From NCBI GenBank assembly GCA_022494885.1, contig JAGVSM010000240.1, forward strand, positions 1-64,000: DNA of 64,000 nt. Reading direction: 5' to 3'. The position numbers and the translations under genes are program-made. This document shows, in pieces, positions 11,701-21,700 of the stretch. Numbering within the stretch: position 1 is the first letter of the stretch; every line of letters begins with the position of its first letter. The stretch is from Micrasema longulum (taxonomy: Eukaryota > Arthropoda > Insecta > Trichoptera > Brachycentridae). The notes below the pieces were generated by a model. That model saw only the letters and a list, made by a program, of their open reading frames with translations. It was not told where the DNA came from and ran no database searches.

Positions 11701-13719
11701 GAGGTTATTGAGTATTTGACCAAGTATTAGCATAGTGTGTGACTGGGAAAAATGCCCCATTGATCCTCCAAAGACTTTATCATTTAAAAAATGTGACTAT
11801 TAATATGGTATTTTAACAAGTCAAAAAAAATATTTAAAATACAATTTATGTTAAGAGAGGATTTTTACAATTCTTATGATATAACTATGATTGTATTCAA
11901 AACAAACTTACATTTATAATTTTCGGGTTTAAAAATGACCACATACATGTTTGCAGTTGGCATGACGCCATTTTGACGTCACGCGTTATGACCGTCGACT
12001 GCACTCTAATAAATATTATGTACAAGTTTGGTGCCAAAATGTCATGCGTGCCGTTTGCCCCACAGGGCGTGAAACATTTCATTTTCGGGTAATGCAAAAT
12101 ATGCATATTTTCAACATTTTTACAAAATTTATTCAACGTCGCAAAAAAATATTAATGCCTTTACCATTGTAATTTATTGCTTATTTAACAATAAAAATCA
12201 TTTTTTAAAATGTGAAGACCCTATTGTGAACTCTATTTAATAGAAGCTCAAAGACTTTTGACAAGCAAAACTGAAAACATTCAAGTAAAAGTGACTGTAC
12301 TTGTAAATTTTGGTTCCAAAAACTTTTTCATTATTGACCAAGTAGAATAGCCGGTCAATTTCAGTTGTCGGAGATGTCACTTGCGAAGATTATATTTATT
12401 TATTCATTTTATTTCCATTATAAACAATGATTAATAATAAAAATAATGTGACCTCACAGGGGTTACCCGTGTTTTGTATTTGCCGCTACTAACCGATAAA
12501 ACCCCTAAAAGCAAATAGTGATCAGATTAAAAGACGAAGTAAGGCTAACTTGGCCAACACTGAGAGCCTAGAACGACATTCGACCTGCAAAGTGTTTTTT
12601 TTATACTTTACAAGTATTATTCATGTACTGGAAAATTACCAACCACCTAAAAAAAAAACCTGATTGTTGAGATGCAATTGAAGTCCAAAAAAACAAAGTA
12701 CATATTAGTAACTTCAATAGTTCTCTTTAAGATTGTTCAAGATTTTTTTTAAAATCGTGAAATAGGGCTTTTGTGTGCTCTAATAATAACAATGTACATG
12801 CATTTCATTTACAAATTATTTAACACATATTTCTTAACCTGAAATGAATGAATGAATTTTGATATAATTTTTCCTAAATGCTTTTTTCCATTACGAATAT
12901 TTATTTAGCAAAAACAGAAAGGAATTCATTGCGTAAGACGCCACTCCCCATTATGGTACACAAAAATCACATTTTTCTTTTACATAAATTGTATTTTATT
13001 ATAATTTTTCCTTCAAAAAACTATTTTTAAAAAAAGGGTTGAAAACTGAAGATGCACACTTTAGCCATGATCTTATTAGGCAATCATGTAATGATTTTTT
13101 CAAAATTTAAAAACCTTTTGCGTTTTGTATTTGTGTATTATTAAGTGAGGTATATTTATTTTAATTATTTTAGTGTTACACTAGTAAGTAAATTTAAGTA
13201 GCTTTGTAAATACATAAACTAAATAAATAAATACAGATATTAATGGTGCAGTGCACCGTCAGTTGTGTTATTACTAACATGATGGCGGGTCCTTCTCCAG
13301 CGGTAGCCACGGCAGGATCGAGGTGTATTTTACATGATCTTCCATGGAGTTGCAGAAATTGTGTAGGGTCAGCTTTCTGTAAAAACAATTATTGAACGTC
13401 ATTATTCAGTATGTGAGTACCAAGTCATATATTACTGGCGAACTTAGAAAGCATCACAGTATACATAATATATATTAGTGTTAGCTATAAATAATCTCAA
13501 GCTTGCTTGGCGTACGATGCGCAAGACAAGCATATTGAACATTATAATAAAATAAACACAGTTTTAAGGATTACATAAAAAAAATAGTACTAAAAATGAG
13601 TTTATGTTTGTAAAACTGACAATTTTTTCATAGAAATCACGTCTGCGTTCGGCCCGCCTACGATAATCCACAATCAATCCCCTGATTAACTTCTCCTGTT
13701 TTCTAGCTTCGTGCCACAT
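2762..13719 (-). CDS. CLASRP: CLASRP (CLK4-associating SR-rich protein), partial at C-terminus
   Basis: Nuclear SR-related splicing regulator that in vertebrates binds the kinase CLK4. Coding exons, in transcript order: 13621-13719, 13279-13376, 11103-11281, 9989-10141, 8540-8664, 8286-8458, 7083-7267, 5636-5741, 3946-4188, 3774-3836, 2762-2950. All joins keep frame, with GT donors and AG acceptors. The start MWHEARKQEKL is the family's own N-terminus. Other landmarks are MMPWQGD and MIDRFDVRAHLD, the AAIGYNYDENK block, an acidic stretch (about residues 190-215), SGRKSRRERR, ITFITSFGG (about residue 322) and an RS domain (about residues 375-475). 537 residues are encoded here. The conserved C-terminal coiled-coil (KLTPQEKLK-like) is absent, so it should lie left of the window. 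The last exon ends at donor GTGAGT; unspliced read-through would give Lys-stop (TGA). Exon 7 is strikingly GC-rich. The first donor (GTCAGT) is weak. Introns hold LINE, SINE and MITE insertions. Family identity is very secure; some exon edges are inferred. Confidence 0.93.
3094..3722 (+). mobile_element. MITE family G, copy 1, split by a LINE
   Basis: Termini CTAACTTGTAAAACTCCTAA and its near reverse complement ending TTTTACAAGTTAG. Flanking internal sequence on both sides matches the inverted copy at 22.7-23.2 kb, while 3178-3590 is unrelated LINE sequence, so the LINE inserted into it. In CLASRP intron 10. Confidence 0.75.
3178..3590 (-). mobile_element. Jockey-like LINE 3' end, 5'-truncated
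   Basis: The minus strand encodes the end of a reverse transcriptase: [17 protein letters not shown], then [20 protein letters not shown]. It ends in a short 3' UTR with GGGCGCTTATTAAATAAATA. It is very similar to the plus-strand element at 20.0-20.6 kb. Confidence 0.75.
4380..5080 (+). mobile_element. LINE 3' end fragments
   Basis: About 4390-4550 reads as a decayed RT end (ISEIQVLQNRALRDIL). About 4600-4820 reads YNTHYLGNLRVSKFHSTKFG and NIGHFEFNKLPDELKHEK, a jockey-type terminus. The 3' UTR has an ACTCC/GGAGT mini-hairpin (near 5014) and ends in A-rich sequence. Probably two elements. In CLASRP intron 8. Confidence 0.6.
6130..7060 (-). mobile_element. RTE/jockey-type LINE RT remnant, interrupted
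   Basis: On the minus strand, YPDDAVLLASNKEDLQFLV (RT YADD block, altered to YPDD) near 7035 is followed downstream by YGSEVWTWKNRDESRL and HWFGHVERME (6240-6470). About 6650-6870 is a different plus-strand LINE 3' end with GGCACTAAGTGCC and AATAAAATAAA, inserted in between. In CLASRP intron 7. Confidence 0.65.
7640..7900. repeat. Dispersed repeat C, inverted-duplicated copy
   Basis: AGGCATCTACAGGGCTTATG and CTGTCAATGGCTGG match repeat C elsewhere (16.4, 20.9, 33.6, 37.9, 60.9 kb). The CCAGTCC..CAAAAATTTGGACAAAC block follows in the other orientation. It contains the 31-nt perfect palindromic arms listed separately. Confidence 0.7.
7652..7783. repeat. 31-nt perfect inverted repeat
   Basis: Arms 7652-7682 and 7753-7783 are exactly complementary over 31 nt (the left arm starts TTACAACAGAGATGAAGAAC), with a 70-nt spacer. 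It is within repeat C in CLASRP intron 6. Confidence 0.85.
8735..8850 (+). repeat. Dispersed repeat F
   Basis: ATTACACAACAATAAGTAGA and ACAATACTAGAGCCAA are shared almost exactly with 23720-23835 in the same orientation. In CLASRP intron 4. Confidence 0.7.
9000..9665 (+). mobile_element. LINE RT C-terminal remnant
   Basis: Frames with stops and shifts read AYVYLGSRIT, KDLKLRKQLAKTYVWSIL, MNGCET, KKLEAFEMWS and RILGISWKDHITKDKVL, the end of an endonuclease/RT-type LINE protein. In CLASRP intron 4. Confidence 0.65.
10715..10925 (-). mobile_element. SINE family A, inverted copy
   Basis: On the minus strand it reads a tRNA-like head (CGCCTCGTAGTGTGGTTGGC), a B box (GGGTTCAATTCC) and the body. 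A 5' extension beyond the head (CCTGAAAATGAAAACC) is shared with the copies at 28.7 and 30.0 kb. In CLASRP intron 3. Confidence 0.75.
11395..11700 (+). mobile_element. MITE family A, copy 2 (left end lost)
   Basis: Right end CACTGAACTTCCTCATT at 11684-11700. The internal block TTTAAAAAATCATAGCAATG and the ACTCACCGAC segment match the copies near 44600, 51130 and 57520. It sits in CLASRP intron 2. Confidence 0.7.
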
Positions 13720-14250
13720 ATTGGTATATTTTAAAATAATATATGTATAATTAAAACATCAAACACGGTCTAACTGTAAATACTGCCGACTGAACAATAC
13801 TTTTATGAAAATTTAGATGAATATCGTAATCTAACATGTTGACATGCGAAGACGAAATAAATCTGTCACCGCAGATAAAAATCGGCAAATCTATTTTTTC
13901 TTCTTTTTTTTTCATTGTTCTTCAAAAGAAGTCATTGGGTACCTACCTAATATAATCTATTTTGAAAAAAAAATGTACAAAATTATACGAATATTCAAAC
14001 AGACCTCAAAGCATTTCGGTGTTTTTATTTCAAATATCTGTCATTTTGCACAAATGATTTGGAATTCATTGAGCATTAGAGATATTTTGTTTGACCTACC
14101 TTCGGCAACTAGCCGCTTAGCTGTCATCTATTGTCTATGGCTGAGAAACACTGGCAACTTAAATAACAAACAAAAATAAAATAACCTAAAACTTAACACG
14201 GCAGGCCTAGGAATACTTTTATTTTATTGTTCAAGTAAAGTAAGTTTAAA
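13720..14250. promoter_or_regulatory. Divergent CLASRP / mRpL17 intergenic region, probable bidirectional promoter
   Basis: 531 bp separate the two start codons, which face away from each other. No conserved coding sequence is seen inside; short open frames there are low-complexity. Both 5' UTRs and both transcription starts must lie here unless there are upstream noncoding exons. No TATA box is clear. Shared promoter function is inferred from the geometry. Confidence 0.6.
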
Positions 14251-14893
14251 ATGAATCAGGCCAATACTTCGAAGTTAGTCTCAAAAATAAGATTTAAGAT
14301 ACCTCCTAAGCATAGAAATCTCAAGCAGCCTAGAGGGCCAGAAGGGCGTATGGACAAATTAAGAAAAACCGTCACAGCCTTAATAAAGTATGAACGCATA
14401 GAGTTAAACTTTAACAGAGCCGACGAATCTAGACAATATGCAGAACGGGTAAAAAGTAGAATAATCTTAAATGAAATAATTCGACGTATTTCAAGAATGT
14501 TAATATTTATTTTTGTTTCAGTTAATATCTGAGGCAATTCGCTACGGAGATTGTCATAAATCCACTATGGAGTTAGCCGACTATTGGCTCCTAGAAAAGT
14601 CACTAGTTCACAAATTGTTTAAAGTTCTCGTTCCCCGTTTCGAAAGCATGGAAGTGTCCTGTACAAGAATGTACAAGGCACCGAAACCATACCCGGGAAC
14701 CCATTACGATAGGGCGGTGTTAGAGCTGCGCGGTAATCCCTTTCCAGACATCAAAACAAATACAGTTCAAAACCGGAATTTGATACACAATGTATTATTA
14801 GACGCAGCTAAATACGACTTCAGACAACAAAAATACGCAGAAATGGCTGACAATATTGCTCCCAAGGATCCGGAACCAGAACAAATCTCTTGA
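14251..14893 (+). CDS. mRpL17: mitochondrial large-subunit ribosomal protein bL17m
   Basis: Component of the mitochondrial 39S ribosomal subunit, acting in mitochondrial translation. Two coding exons, 14251-14448 and 14522-14893, with a 73 bp intron between them (donor GTAAAA, acceptor TTTCAG, phase 0), give 189 aa. The L17 core is clear: HRNLKQPRGPEGRMDKLRKT, then VTALIKYERIEL, RADESRQYAERLISEAIRYG across the splice, and NYWLLEK-like and LFKVLVPRFE motifs, with the metazoan mitochondrial YTRMYKAP-like segment (here CTRMYKAPKPYPG). The start MNQA matches insect mRpL17 proteins as I remember them. It is head-to-head with CLASRP and convergent with ACBD3. A perfect hairpin lies 12 nt after the stop codon. 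Nothing is broken. Confidence 0.95.
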
Positions 14894-14905
14894 TTTAAAA
14901 AATCT

Positions 14906-14938
14906 GATATTCTGTTCTTTATTTAAGAACAGAATATC
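14906..14938 (+). other. Perfect hairpin in mRpL17 3' UTR
   Basis: 14-nt arms GATATTCTGTTCTT (14906-14919) and AAGAACAGAATATC (14925-14938) are exactly complementary around a 5-nt loop. It starts 12 nt after the stop codon, so it should be in the transcript. A second weak pair (GTGGA/TCCAC) follows directly. It is too AT-rich to be very stable. It could be a regulatory stem or chance. Confidence 0.75.
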
Positions 14939-16139
14939 AAAGTGGATATTCTAAATGTGTCCACTGTTCTTTTTTCAAAGGTTTTCGGGATACCGATACC
15001 ATGATTAAAGTGTGTACTTTCTCGCGCATGTTATATTCTGAAAATACATGAGTTTTATAGAAAAATTCTGACTAACAGGATTATAATTAAGGCAAAATGT
15101 ATCATTATACATTAATAGAGTAGAGTCAAGATTATCAAATCTATCATGCTAGTTAAATTGATATCAGAATTTTAGTAGAAATTTGAAATGGAAAACATCT
15201 TTCGTAAGTTTCAGAATGTGAATATATCACCAAAATAATCACAGCGAGTTTTAAATCTACAAATCTTGTTTTTTAAGTTAAGTTGTTACCGAGACAGATT
15301 TCAAAGTTCACCATACATACCAAACTCTGATTTTTAAAACCTAAATAATAAAACAGGAATAACTAGGGCTTAAAATGATTGATAACTGTAGTAATTCAAT
15401 TTATGCATAGAAAATAAAAAACAATGTTAAATTTAGGATGAAAGTTGTTAAATAAAAACAAAATTTTACCATTGAATTTATTAATTTAAAATTTTCATTA
15501 ACATATATTATATAATATTATCAATTTATTAAAACTACTGTTACACCTCTAAAAACATTAATTTCTAAGCCTAAACAATACAATATTTTGAGGGCCATGT
15601 TAAGGTAGTACATTGCAAAAATAACACAAGCCTGTGTAGGAAAAGTTACACTTATGACAAGAAAATATTGCAGGTTTTTTTTATTTATTTATATTTTAGC
15701 TACTTGGCACAAGTATTTATATATTAGCAGTATGAACAAAATTATCTTATGAGGAACTCGTACATTTACACTTGAAGTCTATCATAACTAAAACAAAATT
15801 CTTCATTGAATGTGCTGGGTAAATGAAAGAAATTTATATATTTGTTGATTTGGTGATTATTTTGTAGAACTCCATATTTATACTTTTAGTATAAAAACCA
15901 AACATTAATTTGAGTCTTGCCTTGTTAGAGCATTTTCAAACGAATGTTTCATTTGTTTGAAAATGCCCTTACAAGGCGAAACAATTGTCACATAGTTTTT
16001 GTTTTTATATTTTTAAAAATAAAATAAAGTATTCAGTAGGCTCAAATCGGTGTTTGTTTTTTATATTAAAATTAGAAATTAATATACATTTATGGCGAGG
16101 CTGACTGAAAGTCAGAAATACAACGAATATTTCTTTGTT

Positions 16140-16515
16140 TTTTTCCTTCTTAATGACTCCCGAGGGGGTGAAATCCAGTCTTTTGTCTACGAGTATTTGG
16201 ACAAACTCAAATATTGTAATGAAACTAACTGGTCCAAGAAGAAGTTTAAAAATTGAAAAATTGTTTTCAGGCGTTACCTAGTATGTGAAATTCAGCCAGA
16301 TGAATCTCTTCACAACAATAAAGGTTTCAGCTCTTTAACTTCACTGAAATCAACAAATGGAAGAATTGAAGAAATATGGATGTTCAAACATAGGCAAAAT
16401 GGTGAAAGTGGCCACTTAAACCAGCCAATGACAGGTCATAAGCCCTGTAAATGCCTAGACTTCCATATTCCCTTATTTAAGGTATTCTCCATCCCTGTTG
16501 TAATTTGTTAATCTC
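16140..16515 (+). repeat. Dispersed repeat C, long copy
   Basis: The blocks are GGGTGAAATCCAGTC, ATTTGGACAAACTCAAAT, AAATTCAGCCAGATGAATCT, GGTTTCAGCTCTTTAACTTC, CCACTTAAACCAGCCAATGA and CATAAGCCCTGTAAATGCC. It shows the widest extent of the family. No coding potential recognised; class unknown. Confidence 0.75.
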
Positions 16516-16960
16516 AATGAGTATTACCTTATTATTAAAAAGAAAATACCCCAAAACTCAATAGTGCATGTAATACCTATGGAACAATATTTTCATGCGT
16601 TATGCGAAGTTAAGATAGGTTGGGTTGAGTTAAATAATAAAACAATTATTATTTTATTAAAATTAGTAGGAAATACAACTAACCTAATCTAATTAATAAC
16701 AAAATAAACGCGTTTTCTTATTTAAAAAGTACATAATATTGGTCACCCCAATGCTCTCTCTAAAAGATATCAAATCATTGCCAATTTACAAACCAGCTAA
16801 ATGTGGCTAGCTAAATTGTAAACTGCCAAGTATTGACAATATGGCTTATTGTCGATTAGCCCTATCATAATATGCCTCTCTTTTGTAATTTGGCTGGCCG
16901 ATGTATTTTCGACAATCCGACTGCGACATATACATACTGTTAAGTTGACATTGGTGTGAC
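16515..16960 (+). repeat. Dispersed repeat E
   Basis: CCTTATTATTAAAAAGAAAA, TACCCCAAAA, GCGAAGTTAAGATAGG, GGTCACCCCAATGCTC and CAGCTAAATGTGGCTAGCTA recur at 33.0 kb. Its right end resembles 32735-32850 in inverse orientation, suggesting inverted ends. Confidence 0.6.
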
Positions 16961-17754
16961 TTTAGTTTAACATGAATTGTACAAATAAATTATTACTGAA
17001 TAAATAATACCTACCAGCCATGTTTGAAATTATATAATAATGTAACACTTCATTTATTAATGCTGAAAAACTGAAAACGATGAACGGTTATGATTTTCTT
17101 CTATACTGATACATATATGAATAGAACCAGTCTACAGACACACTAATTTATAAGTAAACCAAATAACATTGTCAAAAAAGTCATTGACCACACCCAGAAC
17201 AGCAAAAATAAACAAGAATGAAATATGTAATTCTATAGGGAGATTACTTCTACATACACCACATTTTTTTATAAATTTGCAAGTACAACAATAATTATTA
17301 TTGAATGCGGGAATTATTTATGAAAAAACTTGAAGGAATATTCTGGTCCCGTTAAATTCTATATCATGTAACGCATTTCATTCATTTAAAGACAAAACAA
17401 ACACAATATACTTATGCGGTAAATTATTTGTAATGTGCCCATTCTGTTAATAATCTATGCCTAAAATCAACTGTATTCTTCATATTTCCCCCTAGCACAG
17501 CGGTTTCCAAATCGCCAGGGAAAGCGCCAAAAATAATTTCCAGACCATGATATCTACAAATATGTACATAAAACTTCATTCCGAAAACCATTACGATGTG
17601 AACTTTTTAATCTTTATCATACGGCGTAATATAACAGTAAAAATTAGGCGAATTAATGTTGACCAAGAACTGCCAAACACGACCTTGAGCTTAGAGGAAC
17701 CACAGTCATAAAGAGGGGGTAAAAATAAAATATAATAGTATTTGTTTAAAGATA

Positions 17755-17990
17755 GTGTGAGATGTCCGCCTCGAGGTGTAGTGGTAAGGGCGTTTGCCTA
17801 CCGTGCGAGAGGTCTCGTGTTCGATTCCCGTCATGGTCGACATGAAATATTTGTTTAAAAAGGCCTTTTTACACTAGAATATTTCACAGTCCCTGATAAT
17901 TTTACTTTCATGAAGCAAAAATGATTAAGATACACTGCAATTGATGTACCAATGCACTTTATGTACCACCCTCCAAAATAAATATGGATG
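17755..17990 (+). mobile_element. SINE family A, best copy, with tRNA-like head
   Basis: The head GAGGTGTAGTGGTAAGGGCG resembles a pol III A box region, and GTTCGATTCCC resembles a B box. The body ATGAAATATTTGTTT is followed by a 3' part with TACACTGCAATTGATGTACC. It matches the 3' parts at 2.1, 2.5 and 62.1 kb and the inverted copies at 10.8, 25.9 and 29.4 kb. Confidence 0.8.
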
Positions 17991-18224
17991 AACCTATATG
18001 TTATAGCATAACCTTGTTGTTATTATGTTAATTGTAATTTACAGTTTTTTTTGTAATATTTTTTTTATTATTTAAAACGCGTATATATTATTAAAGCTAT
18101 TGAAAAACTAAAAGATAGGGAGGTGCGAAATAAATTTTTTTTTGGGGGAGGCATAGTAGCATAAAGGTTGGAAACTGCTGCCCTAGCACTTACGGGGAAT
18201 TACACTGAAAAACAGTTGCGGTAT

Positions 18225-18390
18225 TACATTTATACTTTATTTATATATTTAAATACAGGGTAACATTGAAATATTACATAAAAAAACGCAAAACAAATAA
18301 TTTCATGCTAACCCAGTTGGGAATCGAACCTGGTACTCCACACATAGTAATGCAACACGCTAACCTTTATCCTAAGGAGGCGAACTATAA
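18225..18390 (-). mobile_element. SINE family A-related copy, diverged
   Basis: The minus strand has a tRNA-like head with GGTTCGATTCCC and then CATGAAATTATTTGTTT, as in family A. Strongly diverged. Confidence 0.5.
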
Positions 18391-18743
18391 TTTTTACAAG
18401 ATCGAAAACAATTAGAAAGTTTTTTTATTTTACGTATATAGATAGTTTGAAGATGTAAAAGTACATTAATCCCCATGGTTTCATTTTGAACAATTATAAC
18501 TGAATTAGCCGTGAATATATTAAGTATGTAATTACAAAATATAGTACTTAATTTATTCATAAATAATGCAGAGGATTTGAGCTTAATGTAGTTTTTAATG
18601 TCTACTAGACTATAATTCCCAAAGTGTATAACTTCCAGTAATTTACCTTGATCTATAAATGATTACACATTTAGGTATACTCATCCTTTGTGCCTTTAGA
18701 ATACTGGACATATAATTTGTAAACCTAGAGTATAGTTAAACTC

Positions 18744-21700
18744 CTAACGCGTGTAATACACCCGATAGAACAATGTTTTAGATCTCCACAGGCTGAATGT
18801 ATTATCAAATTTAAGTAAATAGATTCCTTCGCCCGGGTATGTGTGCGATCCTGCATATATCTGGAAAATAAAAAAATAAAAACATTTATAAGCAATAATG
18901 AATAGAGAAAAATGCTACGGTAATATCATAAATCCTTTTTAATATAAAATAAGATCTGAAGATTTCAAACTAGCGATTTTTGGTTTTCAGGTCCATCTAT
19001 GATTAAAAGCAACTGATTTTACGAATTTAAATCTACATTTTATCCATTTTTACTCTGACTAATTATGGTACATATATTTTATACCTCCTTCTTAATACTA
19101 TGAAGGTTCGCATGATCAACCTACTTTACAACTTTGGCAATAATAAAATGGTTTCATATATACTTGTCAAAACTAGACAAAAAATAATCTTTTATTTTGA
19201 ATATTTTTTTTTCTTAATTTTTTTTTAATTTTCACAAATTCATGTCAAAACTTTCAAATTAGTCATTTTAAATATATGCTACCACAAAACAGAATGAAAG
19301 CATCAGTCTGAGTTTCTAGATAAATCAAAATATATAAAATCGGACAATGTGGTAAAAATTTATTATATATCGTCGACAGCAATCCATCACGGCATATGTA
19401 ACATCACCCCTAAGTCATAATTTTACTGAACCCATAAAAAAAAAACTCTTTCAAGTGCTCAAATTTGTCTTACGTAGTGGTGGATTTCCGTGAATGATAT
19501 GTTTTATTTAAAACATAATCAGTACTTTAAAATGTTTTTTTACAACAATAAAATGAGGTTATAGCAGGCTCTCAACATAGTCCTGCTTTACAATCCAGAA
19601 CACGGCGAATCATTTAATATTTTGAGAAGTATATCATGAGAATAGACTTTATTCTGTAAAGCCTTGTTCATCAGAGGCTCTTCCCTCCATAAACTAATCT
19701 TGGTTAATAATTGTTTATACATAATCCACTCATACCTGTGAGTAATAATACGCCACTGGCTAAAAGAGTCGCCCATACAGACAAAAACCATTATATTATA
19801 ATCAACCACAAAGTAAGCTACAGTTTACAGCAACACAACAAACTGACAACACAACGAGAATCGCAAGCGCAAACTAAAACCGTCCGTTACACGTTTGTTG
19901 TTAAACTAAAAACCAAACCAAAAATTTGGAATGCTTTTATTTAGCTAAAGGGCTTCTTTAGCGAATTATTACTCCGAGACTCATACCAACATATGATTTG
20001 AATAAGTATTTTCTCATTTTGGGCATTGGTTCATTACAAATACAACAAATTTTAGTAGTCTAATGAAGTCTCTGTATTGCGCCCTGGTCCGATCACAATT
20101 GAAATATGCATTATCAGTCTGGAGCCCTTTGTACAACTGCAACTCTTCTAACTTGGAAAGAGTTCAACGGAAGATTTCACGCTACATACAGTTCAAAAAG
20201 GGTAAACCTGTAAATGAAATTTGCTACCAAACTTTGATGTCTGAGTTGAGGTTACCATTGCTCTCCACCAGAAGGACAATTGCTGACCTCACTCTAATGC
20301 ACAAAGTGATATGCGCCATAATAAATCGCCCAAAATTACTGTCCCTGATAAACTTTCGTGTAGCCACAAGGACCACCAGACTCCAATACATGTTCCAGTG
20401 TGAGTACAACAGGACAAACTTCACCCACCATTCTCCCCACCCCTAGTGAGCATCCACAGAACTGCTAATAATTATGCTGAGCAGTTGGACTTGCTCCACA
20501 CCACTCCTGCTGCTATTAAATTAGCTATCCTTTCCATTGAATGGCCATTCTTTTCTTTTCTTTTTTATAATTAACATATTAGTGAAATAATTGTGATTAT
20601 ATTTTGTGTCAATTACTATAATACTTTATTTACTCCTTCTTCTGGGCGTTTATAAATAAATTGGTTTGTCAACTTTAAAGCTATAACAATTACATACCTC
20701 AAGATGGCTATCTCTTCTGTATATGGGAATAACTATACTGACAGGTGGCTTCAACATGGACAGTCCTGAACGAACCGTTCCCACTTGGTCGGATCCGCAT
20801 TCTAGGTCACTAGTGTTAATTATTTCTGAAAAAAAAACAAAGTTTCTTACAAACACTCTTTGTTTTATTTTGAATAACATGTTTTATTTATTTATTTGTT
20901 TGAAAGTGTGTAAAGTAGCCACTTAAACCAGCCAATGACGAGTTATGAGCCCTAAAAAGGCCTAGACCTCTATATTTCCTTCTCTTAAATGTTCTCCATA
21001 TTTATTGAAATATGTTAATCTTAATAACTCCCTAGGAGGTGAAATCCAGTCCTTGTTTACAAAAATTTGGACAAACATAAAATATTGTTGATAGAATTCA
21101 TAAATAATGAATGATCTGAAGCAATAATTATGAATAATATTAGAAATGATTGTATTTTGTGTATAGTTAGTGTGATAGAGGTTCAATTAAAGAAATATAA
21201 TTTTTACCATCTTCATCATCAAATTCTTCGTGATCCAAATCTCCTTCATCATCACTTTCAGCTACGTGCACAGTCACTTGAGTTGTTAGGGGCTTACTCC
21301 ATTCAAAAAATACTCCAAACCCTAGTGTAAAAAAGATACCTATATGAAGTAGTTTTGTAACAAGAAAGATTGTACAGACATTAGTTGACATTTTAGTTTG
21401 TGGTTTTCTCCATATATTTATTAACTTTTATAACAAGCTTCTTCTCGGACATATCGAACAAAAATATTGTCAACAGTTGAGCAAAAACTCTTCAATCGTT
21501 TAAAAACATAATTTTCGAAATAAAAACCAAATGGGGAATTAACTTAGTCTGATGCCGCGGGGCGTTAGTATTTATTTATTTACATTTATGACACTGTGTA
21601 AGTGTCTAAGTACCTAATTGGTGTTTTCGCCGATAACATTAACAAAGTATCACACATATGGTTGAAATTGCATGTAAAAAAACCAAGCTTTGTGAACTTA

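Larger units (their letters stand above)
14939..18743. other. mRpL17-ACBD3 convergent intergenic region
   Basis: No gene recognised. Both flanking genes end into it, so it includes their 3' UTRs. It contains repeat C (16140-16515), repeat E (16515-16960) and SINE A copies (17755-17990, 18225-18390). The remaining AT-rich sequence shows nothing. Confidence 0.6.

Noticed and set aside
13844..14179. 111-codon frame between CLASRP and mRpL17
   Set aside because: Poly-Phe and low complexity, in the promoter interval, no recognisable motif.
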